Shown one piece after another: positions 15,772-25,500 of a DNA stretch of 35,695 bases (position 1 is its first letter; every line of letters begins with the position of its first letter). Source of the stretch: Patescibacteria group bacterium (lineage in GTDB: Bacteria > Patescibacteriota > Patescibacteriia > UBA9570). The position numbers and the translations under genes are program-made. The notes beneath the pieces are model-generated. The model worked only from the letters and a program-made list of their open reading frames with translations. It was not told the DNA's origin and did no database searches. Location: NCBI GenBank assembly GCA_024277435.1, contig JAJRVJ010000013.1:1-35695 (forward strand). Reading direction: 5' to 3'.

Positions 15772-15800
15772 TTGTAAATAGTAACTACATTTAGTATACT
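15772..15800 (+). promoter_or_regulatory. Promoter of the lipoprotein gene, leaderless type
   Basis: TTGTAA (15772-15777), 17-bp spacer, TATACT (15795-15800), only 9 nt from the ATG at 15810. Confidence 0.6.
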
Positions 15801-15809
15801 TGTGCTTCT

Positions 15810-16613
15810 ATGAAAAAAACAACCATTATTACACTAATTACTAGCCTTAGCCTTATTGCTACAGGTTGCACCAGCGATCTTACCGATGCTTTTACTAAGG
15901 TACAAGATTTTAGCAATACTGTTCAATCTATTAACTCTAGCTTAGAACAAGCCGATGGCCACGTGGTAATTGTACCAGGCTATGGCGTTATATATAACGA
16001 CCCTACTTATGAAGGGTACGTTGAAGCGTTTTCTGAATATATAGAAGATGAAGATAATGAAGTAACCGCGGTAGTATTTACTGGAAGCTACTCTACTACC
16101 CCTGATATTACTGAAGCTGCGTTTTTAAACGGTGAATTTAATAATACCGTTGCCGTAAGTGCAATCCAATCACGTGGCATTCACGTGTATAAAGAAGAGT
16201 GTGCAATAACTTCATGGCAGAATATTGGAAACACAAAAGACTTGTTAGATGATAAAGCTGAAGAATATAGTCGCGTAACCGTATGGGGTTAAAATAGCCG
16301 TGAAGATAAATTAACCGCCTTTGCTACCGCCAGCTTTAATAAGGATATTAATTTACCAGATAGTGCATCGGATTTTCTTGAAAGTGGCTTAGGCTACGTT
16401 ACCGTTGATTTTGAGGGATATGATTTTGGTGGAACGCCAGAAGATGAATCCGAGCGTGATGCCAAGTTTGTAGCGGAAATTGCAGCTGCTTACGACGCCG
16501 ATGTTGCTAATGAGCTATTAGAACGTAGAATCAACGAATGGACCAGTGAATACGGCTATGATGCGGCTGAACAGCTCACCTCAATTTGCCCTGAATACGC
16601 CGGTTTTCAATAA
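15810..16613 (+). pseudogene. Lipoprotein, possibly DUF218/YdcF-like, split by one in-frame TAA
   Basis: Residues 1-20 form a lipoprotein signal (TLITSLSLIATGC; lipobox IATGC with Cys at about 20). The mature part has VVIVPGYGVIYNDP, TAVVFTGSYSTTPDITEAA and ITSWQNIGNTKDLL. This order resembles the YdcF/DUF218 fold (V-V-P-G-G-G, then a conserved N-T segment), but only weakly. TAA at 16290-16292 follows RVTVWG; the same frame then continues for 106 codons (NSREDKLTAFATASF ... CPEYAGFQ) to TAA at 16611. CAA to TAA is the simplest single change. Confidence 0.65.
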
Positions 16614-16626
16614 TACATAACATTGC

Positions 16627-16655
16627 TTGACATCATATTTAGCACATGGTATTGT
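16627..16655 (+). promoter_or_regulatory. Promoter of rpmE, near-leaderless
   Basis: TTGACA (16627-16632), 17-bp spacer, TATTGT (16650-16655). The rpmE ATG at 16666 lies 10 nt after the -10 box, which also fixes the start codon: an upstream in-frame ATG at 16645 or earlier would lie within the promoter. Confidence 0.7.
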
Positions 16656-16665
16656 ATTGGTCGTT

Positions 16666-17013
16666 ATGAAAAAAGAATTACACCCACAATTGAACGACGT
16701 TATCTTCGTAGATACCTCTTGCGGAGCTGAGTTTGTTACTAAATCTACAATAACTTCTGAACAAACCCGTGATGTAGACGGTGTTGCATTTTATGTTATC
16801 AATGTTGAAGTTAGCTCGGCATCACACCCATTTTATACTGGTAAACAACGATTTGTGGATAGTGCTCGACGTATTGAAAAATTCCAAGAACGTGAGAAAA
16901 AGGTTGAAAAGGCTAAAGAAGCTCATAAGACTTCAAAAAAAGCTAAGCGTAAAGCTAAGGATTCCAAGAAAGTTGCAAAGGCAGCATTGAAAGACGCTTT
17001 AAAGGACAATTAA
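16666..17013 (+). CDS. rpmE: Ribosomal protein bL31, zinc-free form with a lysine-rich tail (115 aa)
   Basis: The 50S protein bL31. The start MKKELHPQLNDVIFVD and the HPFYTGKQRFVDSARRIEKF block are characteristic. The CxxC zinc cysteines of C+ forms are replaced: the segment before HPFYTG reads SSAS instead of CxxC, and only one Cys (SCGAEF) remains. The tail from about residue 75 is a lysine/alanine-rich helix (KAKEAHKTSKKAKRKAKDSK). The rpmE-prfA-prmC order is a common bacterial arrangement. Start chosen at 16666 from the promoter position. Confidence 0.9.
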   Translation: MKKELHPQLNDVIFVDTSCGAEFVTKSTITSEQTRDVDGVAFYVINVEVSSASHPFYTGKQRFVDSARRIEKFQEREKKVEKAKEAHKTSKKAKRKAKDSKKVAKAALKDALKDN

Positions 17014-17019
17014 CATTCC

Positions 17020-17087
17020 AACAGACTCTGTTGAGGTGCTTTACGCACCTCTTCCCTGTATTTACACAGGGAATGCCAGGGTCTGTT
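17020..17087 (+). ncRNA. Three-way-junction RNA element between rpmE and prfA
   Basis: The outer stem is 17020-17030 with 17077-17087 (11 bp, one G-U). Inside it stand two perfect hairpins, GAGGTGC/GCACCTC (17033-17051) and TTCCCTGT/ACAGGGAA (17052-17073), directly adjacent. TTTTA follows the outer stem, so it might end or attenuate transcription, or regulate translation of prfA 26 nt downstream. All pairs were read by eye. No known riboswitch family is recognised. Confidence 0.7.
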
Positions 17088-17113
17088 TTAGTTCATATAT
17101 CTAACATATCATT

Positions 17114-18187
17114 ATGGATAATCTTGAGAAAGCCATTCGCGATCTACAAAGTACCTACGCTCAACTTGAGCAAGATTTGCAGAACCCGGATATTATTGCC
17201 GATCAAGCTAAATATCGTGTAGTCTCTCAGGAATATGATACGTTAAAAGATAGGATGCCTTTATTTAAAGAATACATTAATATTCTTGAGGCATTACAAG
17301 AAGCAGAACAAACCATTACCGATAATGAAGATGCCGAACTTATAGAGTTGGCTCGTGATGAAATTGAGCGCCTCACAAAGGAGCGTGATAACTTGCAACA
17401 CAATATTCAAATCGCCCTTATTCCAGCAGACCCATTGGATGCCAAGAATGCCATGATCGAAATTCGGGCTGGAGCCGGTGGTGATGAATCTGCTCTATTT
17501 GCCGCAGATTTATATCGCATCTATACCCGCTATGCTGAATCACAAGGTTGGAAAACCTCACTGATGAGTGCTAATCGTATTGGTATCGGTGGGTTTAAAG
17601 AAGTTATTTTTGAAATCTCAGGTAAGAATGTGTACGGTACATTAAAGTTTGAATCTGGCGTGCATCGAGTGCAACGAGTTCCTGAAACCGAAAAATCAGG
17701 GCGCATTCATACATCTACCGCTACCGTAGCAGTACTACCTGAAGCCGAAGAGGTGGATATTAAGATTGATCAAAATGATTTACGTATTGATGTATTCCGA
17801 TCGGGTGGTAATGGTGGACAAAGTGTAAATACTACAGATTCCGCCGTACGTATTACGCATGAACCAAGTGGTTTAGTAGTAACCTGTCAGGATGAAAAAT
17901 CACAACACAAGAATAAAGCCAAGGCTTTCAAAGTGTTGCAATCTCGCCTACTTGCAATGCAGTTAGAAGAACAACGTAAACAAGCTACCGAAACCCGTCG
18001 TTCACAAATTGGCACTGGTGATCGATCAGAAAAAATTCGTACATATAATTTTCCGCAAGATCGTATCACCGATCATCGTATTAAACAAAGTTGGAATAAC
18101 ATCCCCAACGTACTCGATGGAGATATTACGGATATGCTTACTGCATTACGTGAAGCTGATGAACAAGCTGCTTTGGCAGACCTATAA
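17114..18187 (+). CDS. prfA: Peptide chain release factor 1 (357 aa)
   Basis: RF1 reads UAA and UAG in the ribosomal A site and triggers peptide release. The catalytic GGQ is in [17 protein letters not shown]; the codon-recognition loop carries P-E-T in [16 protein letters not shown]. The N-terminal coiled domain and the C-terminal [15 protein letters not shown] are complete and length is normal. Its presence means TAA and TAG are working stops in this organism, which bears on the six stop-interrupted genes here. It ends 3 nt before prmC. Confidence 0.97.
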   Translation: MDNLEKAIRDLQSTYAQLEQDLQNPDIIADQAKYRVVSQEYDTLKDRMPLFKEYINILEALQEAEQTITDNEDAELIELARDEIERLTKERDNLQHNIQIALIPADPLDAKNAMIEIRAGAGGDESALFAADLYRIYTRYAESQGWKTSLMSANRIGIGGFKEVIFEISGKNVYGTLKFESGVHRVQRVPETEKSGRIHTSTATVAVLPEAEEVDIKIDQNDLRIDVFRSGGNGGQSVNTTDSAVRITHEPSGLVVTCQDEKSQHKNKAKAFKVLQSRLLAMQLEEQRKQATETRRSQIGTGDRSEKIRTYNFPQDRITDHRIKQSWNNIPNVLDGDITDMLTALREADEQAALADL

Positions 18188-18190
18188 ACT

Positions 18191-19030
18191 ATGATTACTA
18201 TTGGAGAAATTACAAATGGCACACATCGCGAGTTTACAAAGCTAAGCTTGTTAGATGCCGATGTGTTACTAGCACATGTGTTTGGCCAAACGCGTGAGTA
18301 TATTTATAGTCATCCAGATAAATCCCTTACCAAGGCTCAGGAGAGAAAATTTCGTGATTTAGTACAACGTCGATTAGACGGAGAGCCAATTTCCTATTTA
18401 ACTGGCCATAAAGAATTTTACGGAATGGATTTTATAATGAATCCAGATGTGCTCATTCCTCGGCCAGATACGGAACTTCTTGTTGAGGCGGTAATGAAGT
18501 ATGTACAAGACATACAACGCACTCCTTTGCGCATAGTTGATGTTGGAACCGGATCCGGTAATATTGCTGTAGCCTTAAAATATCATTTAAAAAATCGCGT
18601 AGAGATGCTTGGAACAGATATTTCAAAATCTGCGTTGCACATTGCTCGAAAAAATTCTCGCTTACATAATGTTAAGGTTCAATATTTTCAAGGTAGCGTA
18701 CTAGATGCATTACCAAAGAATACACAAGATAAATGTGACATTATCATTTTTAATGCTCCCTACCTCACAAAAACTGAATCTCGTAAAAAGGCTCTGCAAT
18801 TTGAACCACAGGTAGCCCTTAATTCTGGATCTACTCCAACAGCTCTCTATGAAACATTATTACAACAAGCTCCTGAACACTTAGAACGTAAGGGTTCTAT
18901 CTTTTTTGAAATTGGACATCGGCAAGCCGATCAAATACGAAATCTCACTCAACGCTATCTACAAAACTCTACGATAGAAATTCTTAAAGATCTTGGTGGA
19001 TACGATCGCGTAGCGCATATCTCAACATAG
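18191..19030 (+). CDS. prmC: Release factor glutamine methyltransferase PrmC (279 aa)
   Basis: PrmC methylates the glutamine of the GGQ motif in release factors using SAM. Visible are the N-terminal helical domain, DAD-LLAHVFG, PISYLTGHKEFYGMDF, VLIPRPDTELLVEAV, and SAM motif I VDVGTGSGNIAVAL. The active-site NPPY motif that cradles the glutamine appears as NAPY (DIIIFNAPYLTKTE), a substitution of one of the two normally invariant prolines. The rest of the protein looks intact and the gene is coupled to prfA, so activity on RF1 is expected, with this caveat. Confidence 0.93.
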   Translation: MITIGEITNGTHREFTKLSLLDADVLLAHVFGQTREYIYSHPDKSLTKAQERKFRDLVQRRLDGEPISYLTGHKEFYGMDFIMNPDVLIPRPDTELLVEAVMKYVQDIQRTPLRIVDVGTGSGNIAVALKYHLKNRVEMLGTDISKSALHIARKNSRLHNVKVQYFQGSVLDALPKNTQDKCDIIIFNAPYLTKTESRKKALQFEPQVALNSGSTPTALYETLLQQAPEHLERKGSIFFEIGHRQADQIRNLTQRYLQNSTIEILKDLGGYDRVAHIST

Positions 19031-19050
19031 TAGGTTTCAACATAAGGACG

Positions 19051-19074
19051 GCCTTTACAAAAGGCTATTTTTTT
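19051..19074 (+). terminator. prmC terminator overlapping the next promoter
   Basis: GCCTTT (19051-19056), loop aca, AAAGGC (19060-19065), then TA and seven T. The -35 box of the next promoter lies within the stem. Confidence 0.8.
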
Positions 19075-19082
19075 GGTACAAT
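19054..19082 (+). promoter_or_regulatory. Promoter of the ATPase gene, leaderless type
   Basis: TTTACA (19054-19059), 17-bp spacer, TACAAT (19077-19082), 12 nt before the ATG at 19095. Confidence 0.65.
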
Positions 19083-19094
19083 ACATCAATCATT

Positions 19095-21284
19095 ATGGCT
19101 AATAATGCACTGCAAACACTTGCTGTTCGTTTTCCATTGGCACCAACCACTGATCATCTCAGCAAGTTCGATCAATTATTTCATAACGTATACTATCTGC
19201 TTCAACAAGGCGCTGGAACCGATAGTATATTATCGTGTGAAATTGTTTGTATACAGAATAAATTAAACTTCTATCTTACCGCTTCAAAAGCGAATTCTAG
19301 CACTATCATGAATATGGTGTACTCCATATTTCCAGATTAAGAGGTTAAACATGTCGAGCGCTTTCATTTGATTGGTAAATTACCTGGCCACGCCTTAGGA
19401 TACACCATGGATCTTACTGCTAATGAGCAGTACTCTATTCGCACCTATCGTGCAGCAGCTCCTAACGACCCGTTAAGCGCCTTCCTTAATGTTATTTCTA
19501 CAATAAATCCAGAGCACGGTGCTATTTTTCAATTGGTAATGTCCCCCGTAGATGAAGAAATAGAAGCCGGTGCAAGCGGATTATTCTATGGTGAGAACAA
19601 ACGTAGTGGAGAATCAATGGAAATGTCTAAATTTCATGCGGTAATGCGCTTTGCTTATTTCTTTGATAGCGAATCACAAGATCATGCCAAACAAAGTATA
19701 GAAGAAATTCGCCGCTCATTCCATGAATTTTCTGCAGAAAAAAATCGTATTGTATTTAAAGAGGTTACTGCTGTTCAAGAATTTATTAAAGACCTCTTCG
19801 CTCGCAAACATGAGCCGCGCCTCATCCTTACGCAAGAAGAAGTAGCCTCCCTCTTCCATATTCCAGATCCACAATTGAAAATGCCAGCTATCGATTGGAT
19901 TCTTTCAAAGCGGGCGCAACCACCGTTCAACTTACCTACCCCGTATAATACAACCGAGGAGGAAGCAACATTTTTTGGCCTTACCAACTTTCGTGGTCAA
20001 CGTATAAAGTTTGGTATCCGCCGCGACGATCGGCGCCGTCATTTATATGTGGTTGGTAAGTCTGGTTCTGGTAAATCCAAATTATTGGAAACATTTATTA
20101 TTGAGGATATTCTACAGCACAAAGGCGTGTGCGTAATGGATCCACATGGTGATTTAATTCAAGATATCCTGAAATACTTACCAGAAGAGAAGGCTAAAGA
20201 TATTGTGTATTTTAATATATCCGATTTAGATTTTCCTATTGCCTTTAATCCCCTCGAAAATGTATCAAGTGAAATGCGGCAACAAGTTACCCAAGGATTA
20301 ATTGAAGTATTCGAAAAATTCTTTGGTGGCGATTGGTCTCCAAAAATTGAGCATGTATTCCGCTATACCTGCTTAGCGATGTTAGATTATCCCAATGCTA
20401 CATTGGCGGGTATGCAAAAAATGCTTACAAACCGAAAATTTCGTCAAAAAGTAATTCCAGAAATCAAGGATTCAGTAGTGAAGCATTTCTGGGCAAATGA
20501 ATTCTCGAGTTGGTCGGAGAAATTTGATAATGAAGCCATTTTACCGTTAGTAAATAAGCTAGGGCAATTCCTATCCAATAGCCTGGTTCGTAATATTGTT
20601 GCGCAACCCCATAATAAATTCTCCTTTGATGATATTATGAACAACGAAAAGGTTGTATTGATTGAATTATCAAAAGGTAAATTAGGCGAAGAAAATGCCG
20701 CCCTCCTTGGCGCTATGATGATTACTAAAGTGTATCAAACAGCCATGGAACGAGCCAAGTTACCGGAGAACAAACGTAAGGATTTTTATATGTATATTGA
20801 TGAGTTCCAGAACTTTGCTACAGAAACATTTGAAAATATTTTATCCGAGTCCCGTAAGTATCGCCTACTCTTAACTATTTCCCATCAATACTTAGCGCAG
20901 ATTCCTAGTGATCTTAAAGGAACGGTATTTGGTAATATCGGTTCTATTATTACCATGCGCGTTGGCGCTGATGATGGCGCATATCTTTCGAACGAATTTA
21001 CACCAATCTTTCATACGGAAGACTTTATCAATCTAGATGTACGAGAAATGCTTATTAAAATGAGTGTAAAGGGTCAAACAACACAGCCGTTCTCTGCCTC
21101 TACCGTAGATGTGCCCGAACCACCAGAAAATAACGCTGCAGAAGCCATTATTGCGCACTCACGCAAACACTACGCTACACCATTAGCCGAAGTTGATAAA
21201 CTCATGGCTTCTGTATATAGCGACGAAGAAAATACCAATAAGGTTGGTGACGCAGAAGAAACCTTCGAAGCCCCAATTGTGTAA
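19095..21284 (+). pseudogene. HerA/TraG-type DNA-pumping ATPase of the type IV secretion class, split by one in-frame TAA
   Basis: Proteins of this class (DUF87/TraM-recognition, VirB4/VirD4-like) use ATP to move DNA or protein and are nearly universal in CPR genomes. Walker A is VVGKSGSGKSKLLETF; Walker B is DFYMYIDEFQNFATETF; the sensor segment is LLLTISHQYLAQIPSDLK; an arginine-finger region follows near ITMRVGADDG. There is no membrane helix, unlike classic VirD4. The N-terminal domain (MANNALQTLAVRFPLAP ... MNMVYSIFPD) is separated from the rest by TAA at 19338-19340, after which EVKHVERFHLIGKLPG continues in frame for 648 codons. A restart at ATG 19407 or TTG 19368 would lose the N-terminal domain but keep the whole ATPase. 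Confidence 0.82.
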
Positions 21285-21285
21285 A

Positions 21286-21810
21286 TTACACGTCCTTCTC
21301 CTCAACAGTTATATCGTACTGGCGCTCCATCATTGTCATAAAATGACCGCGATTATAATCAGAAATATTACGAGTATTAAAATGATATTTCTCACCTCGA
21401 TGTTCAGATACCACAACACAGTCATCCCCTGTTACACATGATGCGTGCACTATCACTTTCAATTTATCTTTCGTTAAGCCTTTACTCATAAACTGCTCAA
21501 TAATAGCCTGGAGCCCAGATACAAGCCTCTCAATACTGTCTGGTGACCCCATGGCATGGTGATTATCACCCTCTGTGAAGAGTTGCACAGCAATCGCTCT
21601 ATCCACTGGATCTAGCGACACTTCTTGTTGTAAGCCCTCTGCGCCTTGCGCGCCAAAATGCACACCCCGCTCCTCATCGGCTTTGGTCATAAGCCCTAGG
21701 TTATGAACCACATCATCAAGATCTACTTCTCCAGATAGCACTTTATCCCAATCTATTTCTGGTGCAGCTTCCTGAGATGCCTGTGTCCTTGGTTCGTTGT
21801 ATTCTCCCAT
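21286..21810 (-). CDS. Acidic cytoplasmic protein of unknown function (174 aa)
   Basis: I do not recognise a family. The N-terminal 60 residues are acidic and probably disordered (EIDWDKVLSGEVDLDDVV); the C-terminal half looks folded, with SIERLVSGLQAIIEQFMSKG, VIVHASCVTGDDCVVVSEH and FNTRNISDYNRGHFMTMME. Two Cys (ASCVTGDDC) could form a metal or disulfide pair. It starts 5 nt after the stop of the giant envelope gene on the same strand, so it is the last gene of that unit, and it is convergent with the ATPase gene with a single base between their ends. Confidence 0.7.
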   Translation of the reverse strand: MGEYNEPRTQASQEAAPEIDWDKVLSGEVDLDDVVHNLGLMTKADEERGVHFGAQGAEGLQQEVSLDPVDRAIAVQLFTEGDNHHAMGSPDSIERLVSGLQAIIEQFMSKGLTKDKLKVIVHASCVTGDDCVVVSEHRGEKYHFNTRNISDYNRGHFMTMMERQYDITVEEKDV

Positions 21811-21815
21811 AATTT

Positions 21816-22547
21816 TTATAATATTTTTAATATGGCTTCTTTATATTGCCAGTCATCTGGTAATACTTCTATCACCCCTTCCAAATATCCCTTCCCTTCA
21901 TAAATTACCGCTAAATCCTCTTCGGAAATTCCAGAAATTTCTGCCACAGCTGCGACAGCTGTTTTTTGATATGGCGCTAATTCTGAAACGTCATCCGAAA
22001 ATCCTAGCTCCCGATATTGTTCACTTAATGTTTCTATCACGAAATTAGCCTTATCTTCCGAGGTAGATAGAGCACTTAATTGTTCAGTCCAATATTCGGA
22101 ATCTAAATTGGTTACTTGATGATATTCTTCAAAATCACGCAATGTATCGGCAACTCCAGGAGCAGTTTCATCCATAGCTTGCAATATGCTTTCCAGACCC
22201 TTTGAGCCACTATTTAATTGAACGTATGCGACTTTTTCATATTCCACGTTAAGGTTCTGAGCAATGTAATAGGCTAGCTCATAATTAGATGGATTACCCT
22301 CATCATCATACGGCGTAAAATATTCATCAGATGGACCGTATAACGTAATGGTTTCTTGGTAACGGATTTCAATAATCTCTTCGGGCGCCCCACCAGCATA
22401 CTCTTCTACAAACTCTGCATTTTGCTCATCTGCACCTTCAATTACTGTATCTACTTGCTCCTCGGTAGCTATACAACCAGCCGCAAGCAGTACACAAGCA
22501 GTAAGTATGCTAATCAGTAGTAGTTTCTTGTTGTGTAGATTCATCAT
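21816..22547 (-). CDS. Embedded lipoprotein frame at the C-terminus of the giant gene (243 aa)
   Basis: ATG-ATG at 22547-22542 begins MMNLHNKKLLLISILTACVLLAAGC, a textbook lipoprotein signal with lipobox LAAGC. The mature region is acidic (TEEQVDTVIEGADEQNAEF) with helical repeats (YYIAQNLNVEYEKVAYVQLN, EISGISEEDLAVIYEGKGYL). No stop separates it from the preceding membrane helix (YVFAILSTLVLWMYVKKQL). Either this is an independent translation start within the long frame or an ancestral stop has been lost. Function unknown. Confidence 0.5.
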   Translation of the reverse strand: MMNLHNKKLLLISILTACVLLAAGCIATEEQVDTVIEGADEQNAEFVEEYAGGAPEEIIEIRYQETITLYGPSDEYFTPYDDEGNPSNYELAYYIAQNLNVEYEKVAYVQLNSGSKGLESILQAMDETAPGVADTLRDFEEYHQVTNLDSEYWTEQLSALSTSEDKANFVIETLSEQYRELGFSDDVSELAPYQKTAVAAVAEISGISEEDLAVIYEGKGYLEGVIEVLPDDWQYKEAILKIL

Positions 22548-25500
22548 CTTTTTTGCATTAGATAATTGAGCTAGCTGCTTTTTAACATACATCCATAGTA
22601 CCAACGTACTGAGAATAGCAAATACATAGGCAAGCGCTAGTAATATATACGAATACACTTCCGAGGAACGCTTATCAATTGTAAGATCCACTAAACGATG
22701 TGGCGAGCCAAATACTTCGTCCACAATAGCTTGAGCAGATACGGTAAAGCTAGCTTTCGGTAACGATTCTACCGGCACTGTAGTTTCCCATGCCCCACTC
22801 AGATTTGAAGTTACTTGGCGGAATGGTTGATTGTCACACAATGTGATTGCTAAATCGGTATCAGCTGGCGCCGCTCCTGAAAATTGAATAGTTTGTGCAT
22901 CCACAAATTCTGCAGTAATACCTGCTGGTAAGTCTGTGGAATTTATTTCATCAAGCACAATGGCTTCCTGAGGATGTCTACCGGTGGCTGTCATGTCGTA
23001 CACCTTCTGCCAGCCACCCCCATAGTTTGCTAAAAATGCACCGATACTGGCCAGTACACTGAGTACCGAAATAATCTTCCACCAAGGATTACTATCACGG
23101 TTATGTCTGCGGCGCATTCGATTTCGATACACAATATATAAGAGTGTATTCAATATAAGTACAGCAAATAATAATGAAATATATCCAATCAGAGCCGTAC
23201 GAGAAATAACGGAATCCTCATCAACCACAACGCGAGCCACTTCAACCGGCGCTGATACCACGCCGTCTTTTTCTGATGTGGCAAATAACACATTTTCACC
23301 TGGAACTAATAGCTCTTCTGGAATTACCATTACCCACTGCCCTTCAGCATCAGCATCAGTTGTGGCTAGTTCATAGCAAATTGAAATAGTAATTTTAGAA
23401 AATGGCTCCGCCTGACCACCGATAATAATTTCTTTTGGCTCATTAAAGAGAATATCTTGTAAATCATCTACTACGGATTCAAATACCGAACCACTACTAT
23501 CAAGCCAAATTAATCCATCCGCATCTACTGCTTCATCAATAGTTACCTGTAATTGCTCCGTAAGCTCATCAATACGTTCTTGTTCCTCTTCTGATGGAAT
23601 TTCAATATCCACAAAGTCATCTTCAAGCCCCTCTGGAACATCAAGTTCAGTTTCACTACTCTCTGAATCTGATTCTTCACTATCCTCTTCATCTCCATTA
23701 TCCATTTCTTCGGTTACCTCTTCAGTTGATTCGTCTGTACCGCCACCCGTTTCTGTTGAATCCTCTGAATCATCACCTGCGCCGCTAGATGGAATAAGCG
23801 AGAAATCCGCTGTATAACTTTCTCCAGCATTTACAGCCAACGCGGATATTGCTGGAGTTACGTATCCGCTTGGAGCTATCACAGTAACCGTGTAATCACC
23901 ATCACCTAGTCCTATAATTTGATAATCTCCATCACTGTCGGTTGTTGTTTGTGTAAGTAATGTAGATCCTTCATATACCTCCACCGTTACACCACTTAAC
24001 GCAGCTCCTGAACTACTCGTTACCGTACCTCTAACCGTGGCAATACTTACCGATAATGATAGTGTGTTCGATTGCTCAGTAGAAAATTCATTAGCGGTAA
24101 GGCTAGCAGCTGCTAAGCTTAAACTAGTACTAGGGTATGGATTATCTAATAATAACCGATACCGAATGGTACCTTTCGAATTTGATGAATCACCACTATC
24201 AGTGATAGTGCCTGGGGAAAAGGATATTGTTGAATCTGATACCGTAACAGAATCTTCTGTAGTGCTATTTAATATTAATGAACCCGTTACATAATTTACA
24301 TCATCTGGTATCTGATCGGTAAATGTGGTGCCAGTGGCATCGCCATCGCCACTATTTTCATACAGCACCGTTACTTCTAATTGCTGACCAGGTTCCGTAG
24401 TAATAGCCTGCACAATAGCCTGCACACCAGATTGAATGAGTGGCGTTTGTGTGGCGTTCACCACCAACATTGATGCAAATGAAAGAATGGCAATGGTAAG
24501 AATACTTCGCAATGCTAATAAGCGCTGCCTGAAACGATGATACGATACTTGGCGTACTACTTGTGATTCTATTTGATGAATGCGCGCAAATATTCGCGCA
24601 GGACTACTTATCAATAGATGGTGAATATCTGCTACCGAACGACCCAGTGCCAATAATGCAATAAGCGAAATACCTACCCCTAATAAGGCTAGCCATAATA
24701 AGGAGTGCAAAATAATTTGTAGAGTTGAAACAATACTACTAGTTAATTCAATAGCGTTAGCCGGTAGTGGAATTGGTAGAGCATATAGTATAGCCACCGC
24801 AGTATTTAACCACCGCATAGTAATGGAAGAGCTCGATACCAGGGCAATTTCTTTTGTTAACGCAATGTCTGGATCAAGTGAACTATTTACCGTAAAGTTT
24901 TGCACATCGCTCCATTCGGAATTCTCATTATCACCATCTACTGCTCGCACAACATAATAATAGGTTGTTTCATCATTTAAATTACTGGATGGTTTTACTG
25001 AAGTTGATCCAGTAGAACTTGTCAGTCTCACATCGGGGTCACTCTCTGGGCTTTTATCGGTACTTAAACGCACCTGATAGAATAACTCTTCACTTGTATG
25101 ATCAACATCTGTAGAAGCACTCCATGAAAGTGTAGGCTTACGGGAAGATGTTGTATCACCATCACTTGGAGATAACCCAGTAGGCGTGCTTGGTGCATCA
25201 TTTACTGCGCTTACACTTACGGTAAATGTATTAGAAGAAGCACATTCGCTATCAGTATCGCACGCATTAAAACTTACCTCAGCATTACCGTTCCAGTCGG
25301 TAGCAGATTTTACTACAGCAGTACTCTCATTTATGGAAATAGTGATATTTTCCTCCGAAGTAGTGAATGTATACGTTAGATCCTCCCCTTCATCATCAGA
25401 GAAGTAATTATCCAAATCAAACGTAGCGCCAGTATCAGCATCTTCCGCCCATGATTGGTCTGGAATTGATCCCGCAAAAGTTGGTGCGGTACTTAGGGTT

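Noticed and set aside
19095-21284. The HerA/TraG ATPase as proof of a conjugative element
   Set aside because: CPR genomes generally carry such ATPases on the chromosome. No relaxase or mating-channel genes are in the window.
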